Shown: piece by piece, positions 55,503 to 64,000 of the stretch
How positions within the stretch are numbered: position 1 is the first letter of the stretch
How the letters are laid out: each line of letters begins with the position of its first letter
Assembly: GCA_944384535.1 (NCBI GenBank)
Contig: CALWTS010000022.1
Location: 1-64,000, forward strand
Length of the DNA: 64,000 nucleotides
DNA from: an uncultured Clostridia bacterium
GTDB lineage: Bacteria > Bacillota > Clostridia > Christensenellales > UBA1242
Direction of reading: 5' to 3'
Notes under the pieces: model-generated
Told to the model about the DNA's origin: nothing
Database searches by the model: none
The model's input: the letters and a program-made list of their open reading frames with translations, nothing else
Translations under genes and position numbers: made by a program

Positions 55503-58097
55503 TTAATTTTCTTCTATTGGAGTTATGTTTTCTACTTTATCCACTTGATTTTCAAGGATAGCATTTTCTTCTTCATGTGTCAAGTTATTTTCAACTGTGT
55601 TGATGTCATTTTTGATTATTGAATTATCATCATTATTTTCTTGTTCATCTTTTTTAACAAGCGCAACACTTACAATTAGGTTATTTTCTTTTAGTTTCAT
55701 TACTTTTACACCTTGGCTAACTCTAGATAAAGAACTAATTTGCTCTACAGGAGTTCTAATAATGACACCATTATCAGCAATTAACATTACATCATTATCT
55801 TCAAAAGATTGTTTTAAAGCAACAAGGTGGCCAGTTTTTTCATTAAACACTCCTGCTTTTACACCCATGCCACCTCTTGATTGTAACCTATATTCATCAA
55901 CATTAGAACGTTTACCATATCCATGCTCTGAAATTGTTATAATTTGAGAGTTAGGCTTAATTACTGCCATATCAACAATGAAGTCGTCGTTTGTTAACTT
56001 CATACTTCGGACACCTTGGCTATCGCGTCCCATATTACGTACATCTTTTTCACTGAAACGTATTGCTTTTCCATAATGAGAAGCAACCAAAATGTCATCT
56101 TCACCATTAGAGAGGTCGACTCCAATTAATTCATCGTTTTCTAGAAGATGAATTGCTATTTTTCCAACTTTTCTAATAGATTCAAATTCTACTAAATTAG
56201 TCTTTTTAATAAGTCCATTTTTAGTAGCCATTATAAGGTTTCCAGAAGCACCTTCTTTTCTAGGAATAATAGCTGTTACTTTTTCTCCTTCACTGAGCAT
56301 TAAAAGATTAATTATAGCTCTTCCTTTTGCAATTCTTTGTGCTTCAGGTACTTCATAAGCTTTGATACAATAAACCTTACCTTTATTTGTAAAGAACAAC
56401 AGATCATCATGGGTGCAAGTTACAAACATCTTTTCAATATAGTCTTCTTCTTTTGTTTTATGAGCAGTAATACCTACTCCGCCACGATTTTGTGATTTGT
56501 ATTCACTGGTTGACATTCGTTTTATATATCCTTGATGAGTCATAGATATAACAACATCTTCTTTTTCAATGAGGTCGGCAATATCTATTCCACCTGTTTC
56601 TAGACTAATTTCAGTTTTTCTGTTATCACCAAAATCATTTTTAATTTTTTCAAAGTTATCTCTAAGGATTTTCATAATTCTAGCAGGAGTTGCTAAAATA
56701 TCTTCGAGGTCAATAATAAGTGCATCAAGTTCTCTTAATTCTTCATTTAGTTTTTCTACTTCGAGCGATGTAAGTTTTGATAATTTCATTTCTAATATTG
56801 CGTTTGCTTGTATTTCATCGAGTTCAAAGTTTTGAGTAAGTTTAATTGAGGCATCTTGTCTGTCATCTGAAGATTTTATGATTTTTATAACTTCATCTAT
56901 ATTAGCAAGAGCGATAACCAAACCTTTAACTATGTGTTCGCGTTCTTTTGCTTTATCTAAATCATATTGAGTTTTTCTGACTAGTACTTCTTTTTGATGT
57001 TCAAGATAATAATAAAGCATTTCTTTTAAATTTAAAATTCGAGGTTGATTATTTACAAGTGCAAGAAAAATTATTCCACTACTTTTTTGTAATTGTGTTT
57101 GTTTATAAAGAGAATTCAAAACAACTTGTGCATTGAAATCTTTTTTTATATCTATAACAATGCGCATTCCTTGTCGATCAGATTCTTCTTTAATATCACT
57201 TATTCCTTCTAATTTTTTATTTTTAACCAAATCAGCGATTTGTACAATAAGTTGGGCTTTGTTTACTTGATAAGGAAGCTCTGTAATAATAATTTTACAT
57301 TTGCCACTAGATGTTTCTTCAATTTCAGCTTTACCACGAACAATTATTCCACCTCGACCGGTCTTATAAGCATTTTTAACCGCAACTCTTCCCATGATAA
57401 TACCACCGGTAGGGAAGTCAGGTGCAGGAATATATTTAATAAGTTCATCAATTTCGATATCAGGATTGTCGATTAAAGCTTGAAGTCCATTCAAAACTTC
57501 AGTTAAGTTATGAGGAGGAATATTTGTAGCCATACCAACAGCAATACCATCTGAGCCATTTATTAATAAGTTTGGAATTTTTGCAGGTAAAACTGCTGGT
57601 TGCATAAGAGTATTATCAAAGTTAGGATAAAAATTAACAGTTTCTTTATCGATATCTTCAAGCATAAGCCCTGCAATTTTTGCTAAACGAGCTTCTGTGT
57701 AACGCATAGCAGCAGGGGGATCTCCATCTACTGAACCAAAGTTACCTTGTCCATCGATTAAAGGATATCTAATAGAAAAATCTTGTGCAAGTCTTACCAT
57801 TGCATCATATACAGAGCTGTCGCCATGAGGATGATATTTACCCATAACATCTCCGACTATTCTTGCGCATTTTTTAGTAGGCTTGTCAAAAAAGTTATTC
57901 ATTTCTCCCATAGCGTATAGAATTCTTCGATGAACAGGTTTTAATCCATCACGAACATCAGGAATAGCTCTAGAAACATTAACAGCCATTGCATAAGAGA
58001 TAAAAGATTTTTTTAAGTTGTCTACAGTATCGACTTTTTCTATTTTAGTATCTTTAAAAATTTCTTCTAGAGACTTTTTATTTTCTTGTTTATCCAT
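55503..58097 (-). CDS. gyrA: DNA gyrase subunit A
   Basis: 864 residues. The N-terminal breakage-reunion domain carries the catalytic Tyr in AAMRYTE (near 133) and the quinolone-region [18 protein letters not shown], with Ser at the usual resistance position, i.e. no resistance change there. The C-terminal beta-pinwheel follows with the gyrA box region QSRGGVG ([13 protein letters not shown]). The final ~60 residues are acidic and disordered. Together with GyrB it introduces negative supercoils. It is in an operon gyrB - mazG-like - gyrA. Confidence 0.98.
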   Translation of the reverse strand: MDKQENKKSLEEIFKDTKIEKVDTVDNLKKSFISYAMAVNVSRAIPDVRDGLKPVHRRILYAMGEMNNFFDKPTKKCARIVGDVMGKYHPHGDSSVYDAMVRLAQDFSIRYPLIDGQGNFGSVDGDPPAAMRYTEARLAKIAGLMLEDIDKETVNFYPNFDNTLMQPAVLPAKIPNLLINGSDGIAVGMATNIPPHNLTEVLNGLQALIDNPDIEIDELIKYIPAPDFPTGGIIMGRVAVKNAYKTGRGGIIVRGKAEIEETSSGKCKIIITELPYQVNKAQLIVQIADLVKNKKLEGISDIKEESDRQGMRIVIDIKKDFNAQVVLNSLYKQTQLQKSSGIIFLALVNNQPRILNLKEMLYYYLEHQKEVLVRKTQYDLDKAKEREHIVKGLVIALANIDEVIKIIKSSDDRQDASIKLTQNFELDEIQANAILEMKLSKLTSLEVEKLNEELRELDALIIDLEDILATPARIMKILRDNFEKIKNDFGDNRKTEISLETGGIDIADLIEKEDVVISMTHQGYIKRMSTSEYKSQNRGGVGITAHKTKEEDYIEKMFVTCTHDDLLFFTNKGKVYCIKAYEVPEAQRIAKGRAIINLLMLSEGEKVTAIIPRKEGASGNLIMATKNGLIKKTNLVEFESIRKVGKIAIHLLENDELIGVDLSNGEDDILVASHYGKAIRFSEKDVRNMGRDSQGVRSMKLTNDDFIVDMAVIKPNSQIITISEHGYGKRSNVDEYRLQSRGGMGVKAGVFNEKTGHLVALKQSFEDNDVMLIADNGVIIRTPVEQISSLSRVSQGVKVMKLKENNLIVSVALVKKDEQENNDDNSIIKNDINTVENNLTHEEENAILENQVDKVENITPIEEN

Positions 58098-58115
58098 ATT
58101 TCCTCCGATATAAAA

Positions 58116-58433
58116 TTAGTTGTTTTTGTTTTCAATAAATTTAGAAACTCTATTTTCAACTCGTTTAAGTTTATATAATATTTCTTTATCAACTTCCTCA
58201 TTTCCAAACATTAATTTAACTTGTTCGGCACAAATTATTACATCAGCAACTTCTTCAATAATATTTTTTTTAACATTTTCGAGTTTATCAGGTTCGAAGT
58301 TTTTATATCTAAAGTACTTACATAATTCTTTTGTTAGTTCGCTCATCTCTTCAATACACATTCTAATTTGTGATTCTTCTCCCCAAGTATCTATTAATTT
58401 TTTATATAATTTTTGTTTTTCAAGATCATTCAT
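58116..58433 (-). CDS. MazG-like NTP pyrophosphohydrolase
   Basis: 105 residues. The all-alpha NTP pyrophosphatase motifs are present: EEMSELTKEL (about 28-37) and EEVADVIICAEQ (about 61-72), giving the E-x-x-E...E-x-x-D magnesium-binding pattern. Such enzymes clear non-canonical or excess nucleoside triphosphates. It sits inside the gyrase operon, 22 bases after gyrB and 18 before gyrA. The intergenic spacers contain ribosome binding sites, so co-translation of the three is likely. Confidence 0.82.
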   Translation of the reverse strand: MNDLEKQKLYKKLIDTWGEESQIRMCIEEMSELTKELCKYFRYKNFEPDKLENVKKNIIEEVADVIICAEQVKLMFGNEEVDKEILYKLKRVENRVSKFIENKNN

Positions 58434-58455
58434 GATTAAAACCCTTTTAATATAA

Positions 58456-60414
<1,959 letters not shown>

Positions 60415-60446
60415 TTAAATCTCCTATATATAATATACATATATAT

Positions 60447-60475
60447 ATTATATATAAATATATAGAAAAAGGCAA
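60447..60475 (-). promoter_or_regulatory. gyrB promoter
   Basis: TTGCCT (60470-60475), 17-nt spacer, TATAAT (60447-60452) on the minus strand. The leader below is an alternating TA-rich stretch (60425-60465), which could be supercoiling-sensitive, in keeping with gyrase autoregulation; that is inference. Confidence 0.7.
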
Positions 60476-60557
60476 GTTATTTTAAAAAATAGATACTTGT
60501 TACATTGGATAAAATATAAAAAAACAGGTAAAAATTGGTGAAATTTTTTGAAAAAAG

Positions 60558-60586
60558 TTGAAAACTAAAAATGTATGTGATATGAT
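60558..60586 (+). promoter_or_regulatory. Promoter of the GtrA-like gene
   Basis: TTGAAA (60558-60563), 17-nt spacer, TATGAT (60581-60586). The transcript would start near 60593. Confidence 0.6.
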
Positions 60587-60612
60587 AATTTGTCGTAAAA
60601 ATGTGGGGAAAA

Positions 60613-61110
60613 ATGGAACAAGATAAAGAAAATATAAATATAGATATAAAAAAGAATGAAGATAAACATGTAAACGAATCAAACACTCATCTTAGCAAAA
60701 AGGAACAATTTATACAATTTGTTAAATTTTTAGGTTTTTCACTTTCTGCTGGAGTTATACAGTTGTTATCTTTTGAGTTGTTATATAATTGGATAGGTTG
60801 GAAAGTTTGGTGGGCATCATATTTAATCAGCATTTTATTATCAGTAATATGGAATTTTACGTTTAACAGAAAATTTACATTTAAATCTGCAAATAATGTT
60901 CCTATAGCAATGTTACTTGTTTTGTTTTATTATTGTGTTTTCACTCCTATTTCGTTATTTGGAGGAAATGCACTTGAAGGAATAGGTTGGAATGGAACGT
61001 TAGTAACTTTTTTGATGATGGTAATTAATTTTTTAACAGAATTTTTATGGGATAAATTTATAGTTTTTAATGATAATCTTATGAACAGGGTATTAAAAAA
61101 AAATAAATAG
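60613..61110 (+). CDS. GtrA-like membrane protein
   Basis: ATG 60613 is preferred since GGGG precedes it by 4 bases; ATG 60601 is in frame but would have no ribosome binding site. About 165 residues. A charged N-terminal segment of ~35 residues, then four membrane helices with the GtrA pattern (FVKFLGFSLSAGVIQLLSFELLYN; SYLISILLSVIWNFTFNRKFTFKS; and a final WDKFIVFND). GtrA-like proteins help flip lipid-linked sugars in envelope glycosylation. No glycosyltransferase is adjacent. It shares a terminator with the convergent C39-like gene. Confidence 0.85.
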   Translation: MEQDKENINIDIKKNEDKHVNESNTHLSKKEQFIQFVKFLGFSLSAGVIQLLSFELLYNWIGWKVWWASYLISILLSVIWNFTFNRKFTFKSANNVPIAMLLVLFYYCVFTPISLFGGNALEGIGWNGTLVTFLMMVINFLTEFLWDKFIVFNDNLMNRVLKKNK

Positions 61111-61129
61111 AACTCTATTTATTTTTTTT
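61095..61129. terminator. Palindromic bidirectional terminator spanning both gene ends
   Basis: AAATAAATAG (61101-61110), loop AACT, CTATTTATTT (61115-61124), flanked by A- and T-runs. It contains the stop codons of the GtrA-like gene (61108-61110) and of the C39-like 3' part (61117-61115), so both proteins end in KKNK. Confidence 0.85.
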
Positions 61130-61486
61130 GATAACAATAAAGGGTTGTTTTCTATATCTTTTTTCTAAACAATGATCATCAAACCACATATAAAAAAATC
61201 TAGAAGCAGGAAAATAATTATATCCATCTTGACATCCATCTGTATCATCATAAGGATCAGCAAAAATCAAAATATCTTCATTTCCTTCATCAGATAATTT
61301 ATCAAAACCTATTAAAAGTTTATAGTGTCCACCATAATCTACATTTTCAAGTATGATAGGAGAACCTTCCGTTAAATTTGAAACAACAAAATTTCTAAAA
61401 TCTTTATAGTCAGAGAAACATAAATCATTTTCTTTTCTTGGAAAATCAATACTTGAAATAATAGTATAAAGATTGTTTTTGTTCAT
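61115..61486 (-). CDS. C39-like peptidase, C-terminal half (second frame)
   Basis: 123 residues beginning MNKNNLYTII. It carries the presumed catalytic His in GGHYKLLIGFD and the Asp/Asn region ADPYDDTDGCQDGYNYFPASRF, but no catalytic Cys. That Cys is in the preceding frame (61483-61767), which overlaps by four bases (ATGA). One extra A in the run of six A at the junction would fuse the two into a 217-residue enzyme. So this is the second half of one gene, split by a frameshift (real, programmed or a sequencing error), or a separately translated subunit. Confidence 0.6.
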   Translation of the reverse strand: MNKNNLYTIISSIDFPRKENDLCFSDYKDFRNFVVSNLTEGSPIILENVDYGGHYKLLIGFDKLSDEGNEDILIFADPYDDTDGCQDGYNYFPASRFFYMWFDDHCLEKRYRKQPFIVIKKNK

Positions 61487-61767
61487 TTTTTAAAGAAGTT
61501 CACCATGTTTTTTAATTTTGTACCATGATAAGGTCTAGTATTAATCATATTAGAAATTTTAAATTCATCTAAATTTGCTAATTCACAATTTTTTTCATTT
61601 GCAAATAAGTATTTTAAGACCATTTCAATACATCTAGGTCCACAAGTATATTCTGTTTGTTGTTGTAATGTTTTGAAATGTTTAAGAATAACTAATGAAG
61701 ATTTATTTAAGTTAGGTTCATTGTCAATATTATAAAAATTATAATGATAAAAATATTTATTTTTCAT
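61483..61767 (-). CDS. C39-like peptidase, N-terminal half (first frame)
   Basis: 94 residues ending FFKK then TGA. The segment LKHFKTLQQQTEYTCGPRCIEMVLKYLF holds the catalytic Cys of papain-like C39/phytochelatin-synthase-type peptidases (Q...TCGP). The His and Asp needed for catalysis are in the next frame. AAGGAAC is the ribosome binding site and a good promoter lies upstream, so this half is certainly meant to be expressed. No signal peptide; cytoplasmic. Confidence 0.6.
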   Translation of the reverse strand: MKNKYFYHYNFYNIDNEPNLNKSSLVILKHFKTLQQQTEYTCGPRCIEMVLKYLFANEKNCELANLDEFKISNMINTRPYHGTKLKNMVNFFKK

Positions 61768-61787
61768 AATCGTTCCTTTTTATATGA

Positions 61788-61815
61788 ATTATAAAAAAAT
61801 AAAAAATATTGTCAA
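61788..61815 (-). promoter_or_regulatory. Promoter of the split C39-like gene
   Basis: TTGACA (61810-61815), 16-nt spacer, TATAAT (61788-61793) on the minus strand, both perfect hexamers. Confidence 0.8.
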
Positions 61816-61817
61816 TT

Positions 61818-62375
61818 TTATTTTTTGTTTATAAACGAAAAATGCTGATTTTTGAACACAACTTTATAAGTATTATTTTCTTTTAGTTCACCTTTATAAA
61901 AAATTTTGGCTTGGATTTTTTCTTTTGCGTTTATTTCAGAATATATAATATCGTAAAAATTATAACCTAAAATATTGAGGCAAGGATTTATGTAATACAG
62001 ACTGTTTTTTATATAAACGATTCCAATAAATGTTAGAATTAAAATAAAAAGAATATAACTACTGATTAATTTAAGATTTAATTGCAAAGCAAAAAGAACA
62101 AACAAAGAGAAATAACCAAAAAAATGTTTATCAGTTATGTTCTTTTTTTTCAATATAACAATTTCTTTTGAACTCATGTGACTAAAATAAATATTTGAGA
62201 TAAGCCCAAAAACACCACTTCCTATAAGTATTAAAAGGGTAATAAGATATAAAATATAAAGCATGTTAAAAACTAAACTTTTTGATATCAATTCAATAAT
62301 AAGTTTAATTAAGATAAGTATATACATTGGAACAAAAGCAGAAAGATATAAAAACAAATTTTTTAATTTTTCCAT
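61818..62375 (-). CDS. Four-helix membrane protein, KwaA-like in outline
   Basis: ATG 62375 (MEKLKNLFLYLSAF) is preferred to an upstream TTG. 185 residues with four hydrophobic segments (about 4-30, 38-60, 88-105, 110-130) and a C-terminal cytoplasmic beta-rich tail (NPCLNILGYNFYDIIY... IFYKGELKENNTYKVVF). The topology and the LGYNFY tail resemble, from memory, KwaA of the Kiwa defence system, but KwaB (DUF4868) is not next to it. No ribosome binding site; a CAAAAT box 7 bases before ATG suggests leaderless transcription. Real gene likely, function open. Confidence 0.6.
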   Translation of the reverse strand: MEKLKNLFLYLSAFVPMYILILIKLIIELISKSLVFNMLYILYLITLLILIGSGVFGLISNIYFSHMSSKEIVILKKKNITDKHFFGYFSLFVLFALQLNLKLISSYILFILILTFIGIVYIKNSLYYINPCLNILGYNFYDIIYSEINAKEKIQAKIFYKGELKENNTYKVVFKNQHFSFINKK

Positions 62376-62417
62376 AATAATATTTTGTTTCAAACACAAA
62401 AAAATATTAAAATTATT

Positions 62418-62445
62418 TTGTTTTATTTAAATAATTGGTTAAAAT
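62418..62445 (+). promoter_or_regulatory. Promoter giving a probably leaderless mRNA
   Basis: TTGTTT (62418-62423), 16-nt spacer, TAAAAT (62440-62445). ATG 62452 is the seventh base after the -10 box, i.e. at the predicted +1. Confidence 0.55.
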
Positions 62446-62451
62446 ATAAGT

Positions 62452-63114
62452 ATGATATTGGTTTCATATATTTGTTTAGCTGTTTTATGTTTAATAATGA
62501 CAGTTGTTTACGCTTTGTTTAATAATAAGATAGGTTGGCAAGGATTGTTGGTAAAGGGGTTGACAATGTTATCTTTGTTGGTCCTTGCTTTGGTATCTGC
62601 AAATTTAAAATCATTAATTAATGCTATTTCTTTATACATACCAATAGGCTTATCTGTTTTGCTAGTTTGTGAATGTCTTTATTGTGTAGAAATTGAAACA
62701 AAACAACGTTATATTTTTTCAAGAGTTTTACAAATACTTGGATATCTATCCATAGCGTTTAGTGCGATGGCTTTATCAGAATTTAATATTTTAGCAATTA
62801 TAGGCGGAATGTTGTTTGGTTGTGGTATTGGCTTAATTTGTTGGGGCATAAAAAGATATAGCAAAATAGAGACAATCTTAATGGAAATAATTTCGTTTGT
62901 AGCTATAGGAATGATTATTGGTTTTGGCATACATAGTTTGATGAACTCAAGCCATTTTGTATCATCAATTTTAATTTCTATATCTGGTGTTATTTTACTT
63001 ATACAAAAAATATTAACAACGTTTAATAATAATAAAAAGTCAATAATCTTTATTTCTAATATTTTGTATGTAATTGCGTTAATATCAGTTAGTAGTTCAT
63101 TGTTTTTCTATTAA
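62452..63114 (+). CDS. Polytopic membrane protein of unknown function, 220 residues
   Basis: About eight closely packed hydrophobic segments cover nearly the whole length, with short loops. The size and topology are similar to the YhhN/lysoplasmalogenase family, but I see none of its acidic signature residues clearly, so I leave it unassigned. No ribosome binding site is present. It lies divergent from the KwaA-like gene and upstream of the initiator tRNA. Confidence 0.7.
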   Translation: MILVSYICLAVLCLIMTVVYALFNNKIGWQGLLVKGLTMLSLLVLALVSANLKSLINAISLYIPIGLSVLLVCECLYCVEIETKQRYIFSRVLQILGYLSIAFSAMALSEFNILAIIGGMLFGCGIGLICWGIKRYSKIETILMEIISFVAIGMIIGFGIHSLMNSSHFVSSILISISGVILLIQKILTTFNNNKKSIIFISNILYVIALISVSSSLFFY

Positions 63115-63140
63115 TAGACAAAATTTTTAACAAAAAAGTA

Positions 63141-63169
63141 TTGACAATAGTGGTTTAAATGCATATAAT
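63141..63169 (+). promoter_or_regulatory. Initiator tRNA promoter
   Basis: Perfect TTGACA (63141-63146), 17-nt spacer, perfect TATAAT (63164-63169). Transcription would start about 6 bases before the tRNA. Confidence 0.92.
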
Positions 63170-63181
63170 ATATATGCGTGA

Positions 63182-63258
63182 CGCGGGATAGAGCAGCTCG
63201 GAAGCTCGTCGGGCTCATAACCCGAAGGTCGTTGGTTCAAATCCAACTCCCGCAACCA
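63182..63258 (+). tRNA. Initiator tRNA-fMet (anticodon CAT), CCA encoded
   Basis: 77 nt. Anticodon loop CTCATAA. Two initiator hallmarks are visible: a C1-A72 mismatch at the top of the acceptor stem (CGCGGGA with TCCCGCA), and three consecutive G-C pairs at the bottom of the anticodon stem (CGGG/CCCG). The T-arm is GTTGGTTCAAATCCAAC. The 3' CCA is encoded. Confidence 0.97.
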
Positions 63259-63264
63259 TAGTTC

Positions 63265-63290
63265 AAAAAGTGGGGTATACCCATTTTTTT
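63265..63290 (+). terminator. Intrinsic terminator after tRNA-fMet
   Basis: AAAAAGTGGG (63265-63274), loop GTATA, CCCATTTTTT (63280-63289), ending in T-run. Confidence 0.8.
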
Positions 63291-63308
63291 TATATAAAGG
63301 GTGGTAAT

Positions 63309-63935
63309 ATGTTAAATTTACAACAAGTTGTAGAAAATTTTAAAATTATTCCTAGCGATAAAACAAATGAATGTTTGATTTCTAATATGAATAATCATGG
63401 GGGAGAGAATGTTCTTTATGTTTTTGCTGGACCAAATGGAAGTGGAAAATCTACGTTGATTGCAAATTTTTACTTAAATAGAAGTTTTGATAATGTTGGA
63501 TATATAAATGCTGATGTTTATGCGAAAACAATATTTAAAGATGTGATAGATGAAAAAGAAAAAAACTATCAAGCAATGTATTATACAATAGATAAAATGT
63601 ATAAAAATATTAAAACAGGAAAATCTGTTGTTTATGAAACTGTTTTGTCTCATCCTAGTAAATTAGATATAATAAAAAAATACAAAGAAAATGGATATCA
63701 AGTAGTAGCTATTTTTATTTCTCCAGAAAAACCAGAAATTAACATTGAAAGGATAAAGAAAAGAGTAAAAGAAGGGGGACATGATGTTGACCCAATTAAA
63801 GTAAGGCAAAGATTTAATAGAAGTCATAAATTAAAAAGTGAATTAAAAAATATAAGTGATATATATTATGAAATCGATAATACTGATTTACCAAAAATTA
63901 TACAAATAGATATAAATAATGATAATGAAAAATAA
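63309..63935 (+). CDS. Zeta-toxin-like P-loop kinase
   Basis: ATG 63309 is chosen because AAGGGTGG lies 4 bases upstream; the frame open from 63270 runs through the tRNA terminator. 208 residues. Walker A GPNGSGKST near residue 40, INADVYAKTIF, an ETVLSHPSKL segment and a C-terminal KRVKEGGHDVDPIKVRQRF match the zeta-toxin/AAA kinase family, which phosphorylates UDP-N-acetylglucosamine in true toxins. No epsilon-type antitoxin is adjacent inside the window. It could be an orphan toxin, a harmless kinase, or paired with a gene beyond the edge. Confidence 0.8.
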   Translation: MLNLQQVVENFKIIPSDKTNECLISNMNNHGGENVLYVFAGPNGSGKSTLIANFYLNRSFDNVGYINADVYAKTIFKDVIDEKEKNYQAMYYTIDKMYKNIKTGKSVVYETVLSHPSKLDIIKKYKENGYQVVAIFISPEKPEINIERIKKRVKEGGHDVDPIKVRQRFNRSHKLKSELKNISDIYYEIDNTDLPKIIQIDINNDNEK

Positions 63936-63964
63936 AAAAACAATCTTTTGTGATTGTTTTTTTA
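63936..63964 (+). terminator. Intrinsic terminator
   Basis: AAAAACAATC (63936-63945), loop TTTTGT, GATTGTTTTT (63952-63961), then T-rich. Confidence 0.85.
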
Positions 63965-64000
63965 ATTAATGTTTTCAGCAAAAAACATATTTTTGAATTT

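Noticed and set aside
60477..60686. Minus-strand reading frames of 60-69 residues overlapping the GtrA-like start
   Set aside because: No ribosome binding site, low-complexity hydrophobic composition from AT-rich DNA, and they overlap a recognised gene and its promoter.
61486..61494. Classical X-XXY-YYZ programmed frameshift heptamer
   Set aside because: The zero-frame codons TTT AAA AAA TGA do not give a full heptamer, so programmed slippage is possible but not shown; kept as one option only.

Overview
The window is very AT-rich and gene-dense. It reads as the chromosome of an uncultured, anaerobic, low-GC Bacillota (clostridial type, probably a gut lineage). The evidence is the class III (anaerobic) ribonucleotide reductase with tandem NrdR boxes, T-box control of glyS, sigma-A style TTGACA/TATAAT promoters, AGGAGG ribosome binding sites, TGA used as a stop, and many short A-stem/T-stem terminators. 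No phage, insertion sequence, CRISPR array or rRNA operon was seen. The species cannot be named from sequence alone.

Layout. 0-3.7 kb: the end of a DUF6602-like gene, then nrdD-nrdG on the minus strand. 3.9-11.6 kb: a large CvpA-like membrane protein, a short division cluster (rsmH, ftsL-like, ftsI/spoVD-like PBP) and two tandem YugP-like zinc peptidases. 11.6-14.8 kb: glyS behind a T-box leader with an extremely small Stem I, and an ABC-F ATPase. 15.1-25.6 kb: one 3,495-codon gene for a giant N-terminally anchored surface protein. 25.6-30.8 kb: cardiolipin synthase, a U32 family protein, a 41-codon gene and two small proteins of uncertain role. 30.9-36.3 kb: a 1,626-residue lipoprotein with repeated Ig-like modules and a small unknown protein. 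36.5-44.7 kb: tRNA-Arg, rnhB, a helicase-nuclease, a ZIP transporter, small membrane proteins and alanine racemase. 44.8-52.9 kb: CofE-like ligase, DUF2188-like protein, M16 peptidase, tmk, a diaminopentanoate-dehydrogenase-like enzyme, uvrC and hisS. 52.9-53.4 kb: a non-coding region with perfect DnaA boxes. 53.4-60.4 kb: helD-like, gyrA, a MazG-like gene and gyrB. 60.6-64 kb: GtrA-like protein, a split C39-like peptidase, two membrane proteins, initiator tRNA and a zeta-toxin-like kinase.

Most genes are housekeeping: dNTP supply, division, translation, repair and topology. The lineage-specific content is the giant surface protein, the modular lipoprotein and several small membrane proteins. 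The most notable signals are: (1) the miniature glyS T-box, with a kink-turn and a GGC specifier in the terminal loop; (2) two convergent gene pairs whose shared palindromic terminator contains both stop codons, so both proteins end in the same residues; (3) a C39-like peptidase split exactly at an A6 run; (4) a DnaA-box region; and (5) several genes whose start codon sits about 7 nt after the -10 box with no ribosome binding site, suggesting leaderless mRNAs.

All calls come from reading sequence and recalling families. No database search, folding program or alignment was run.
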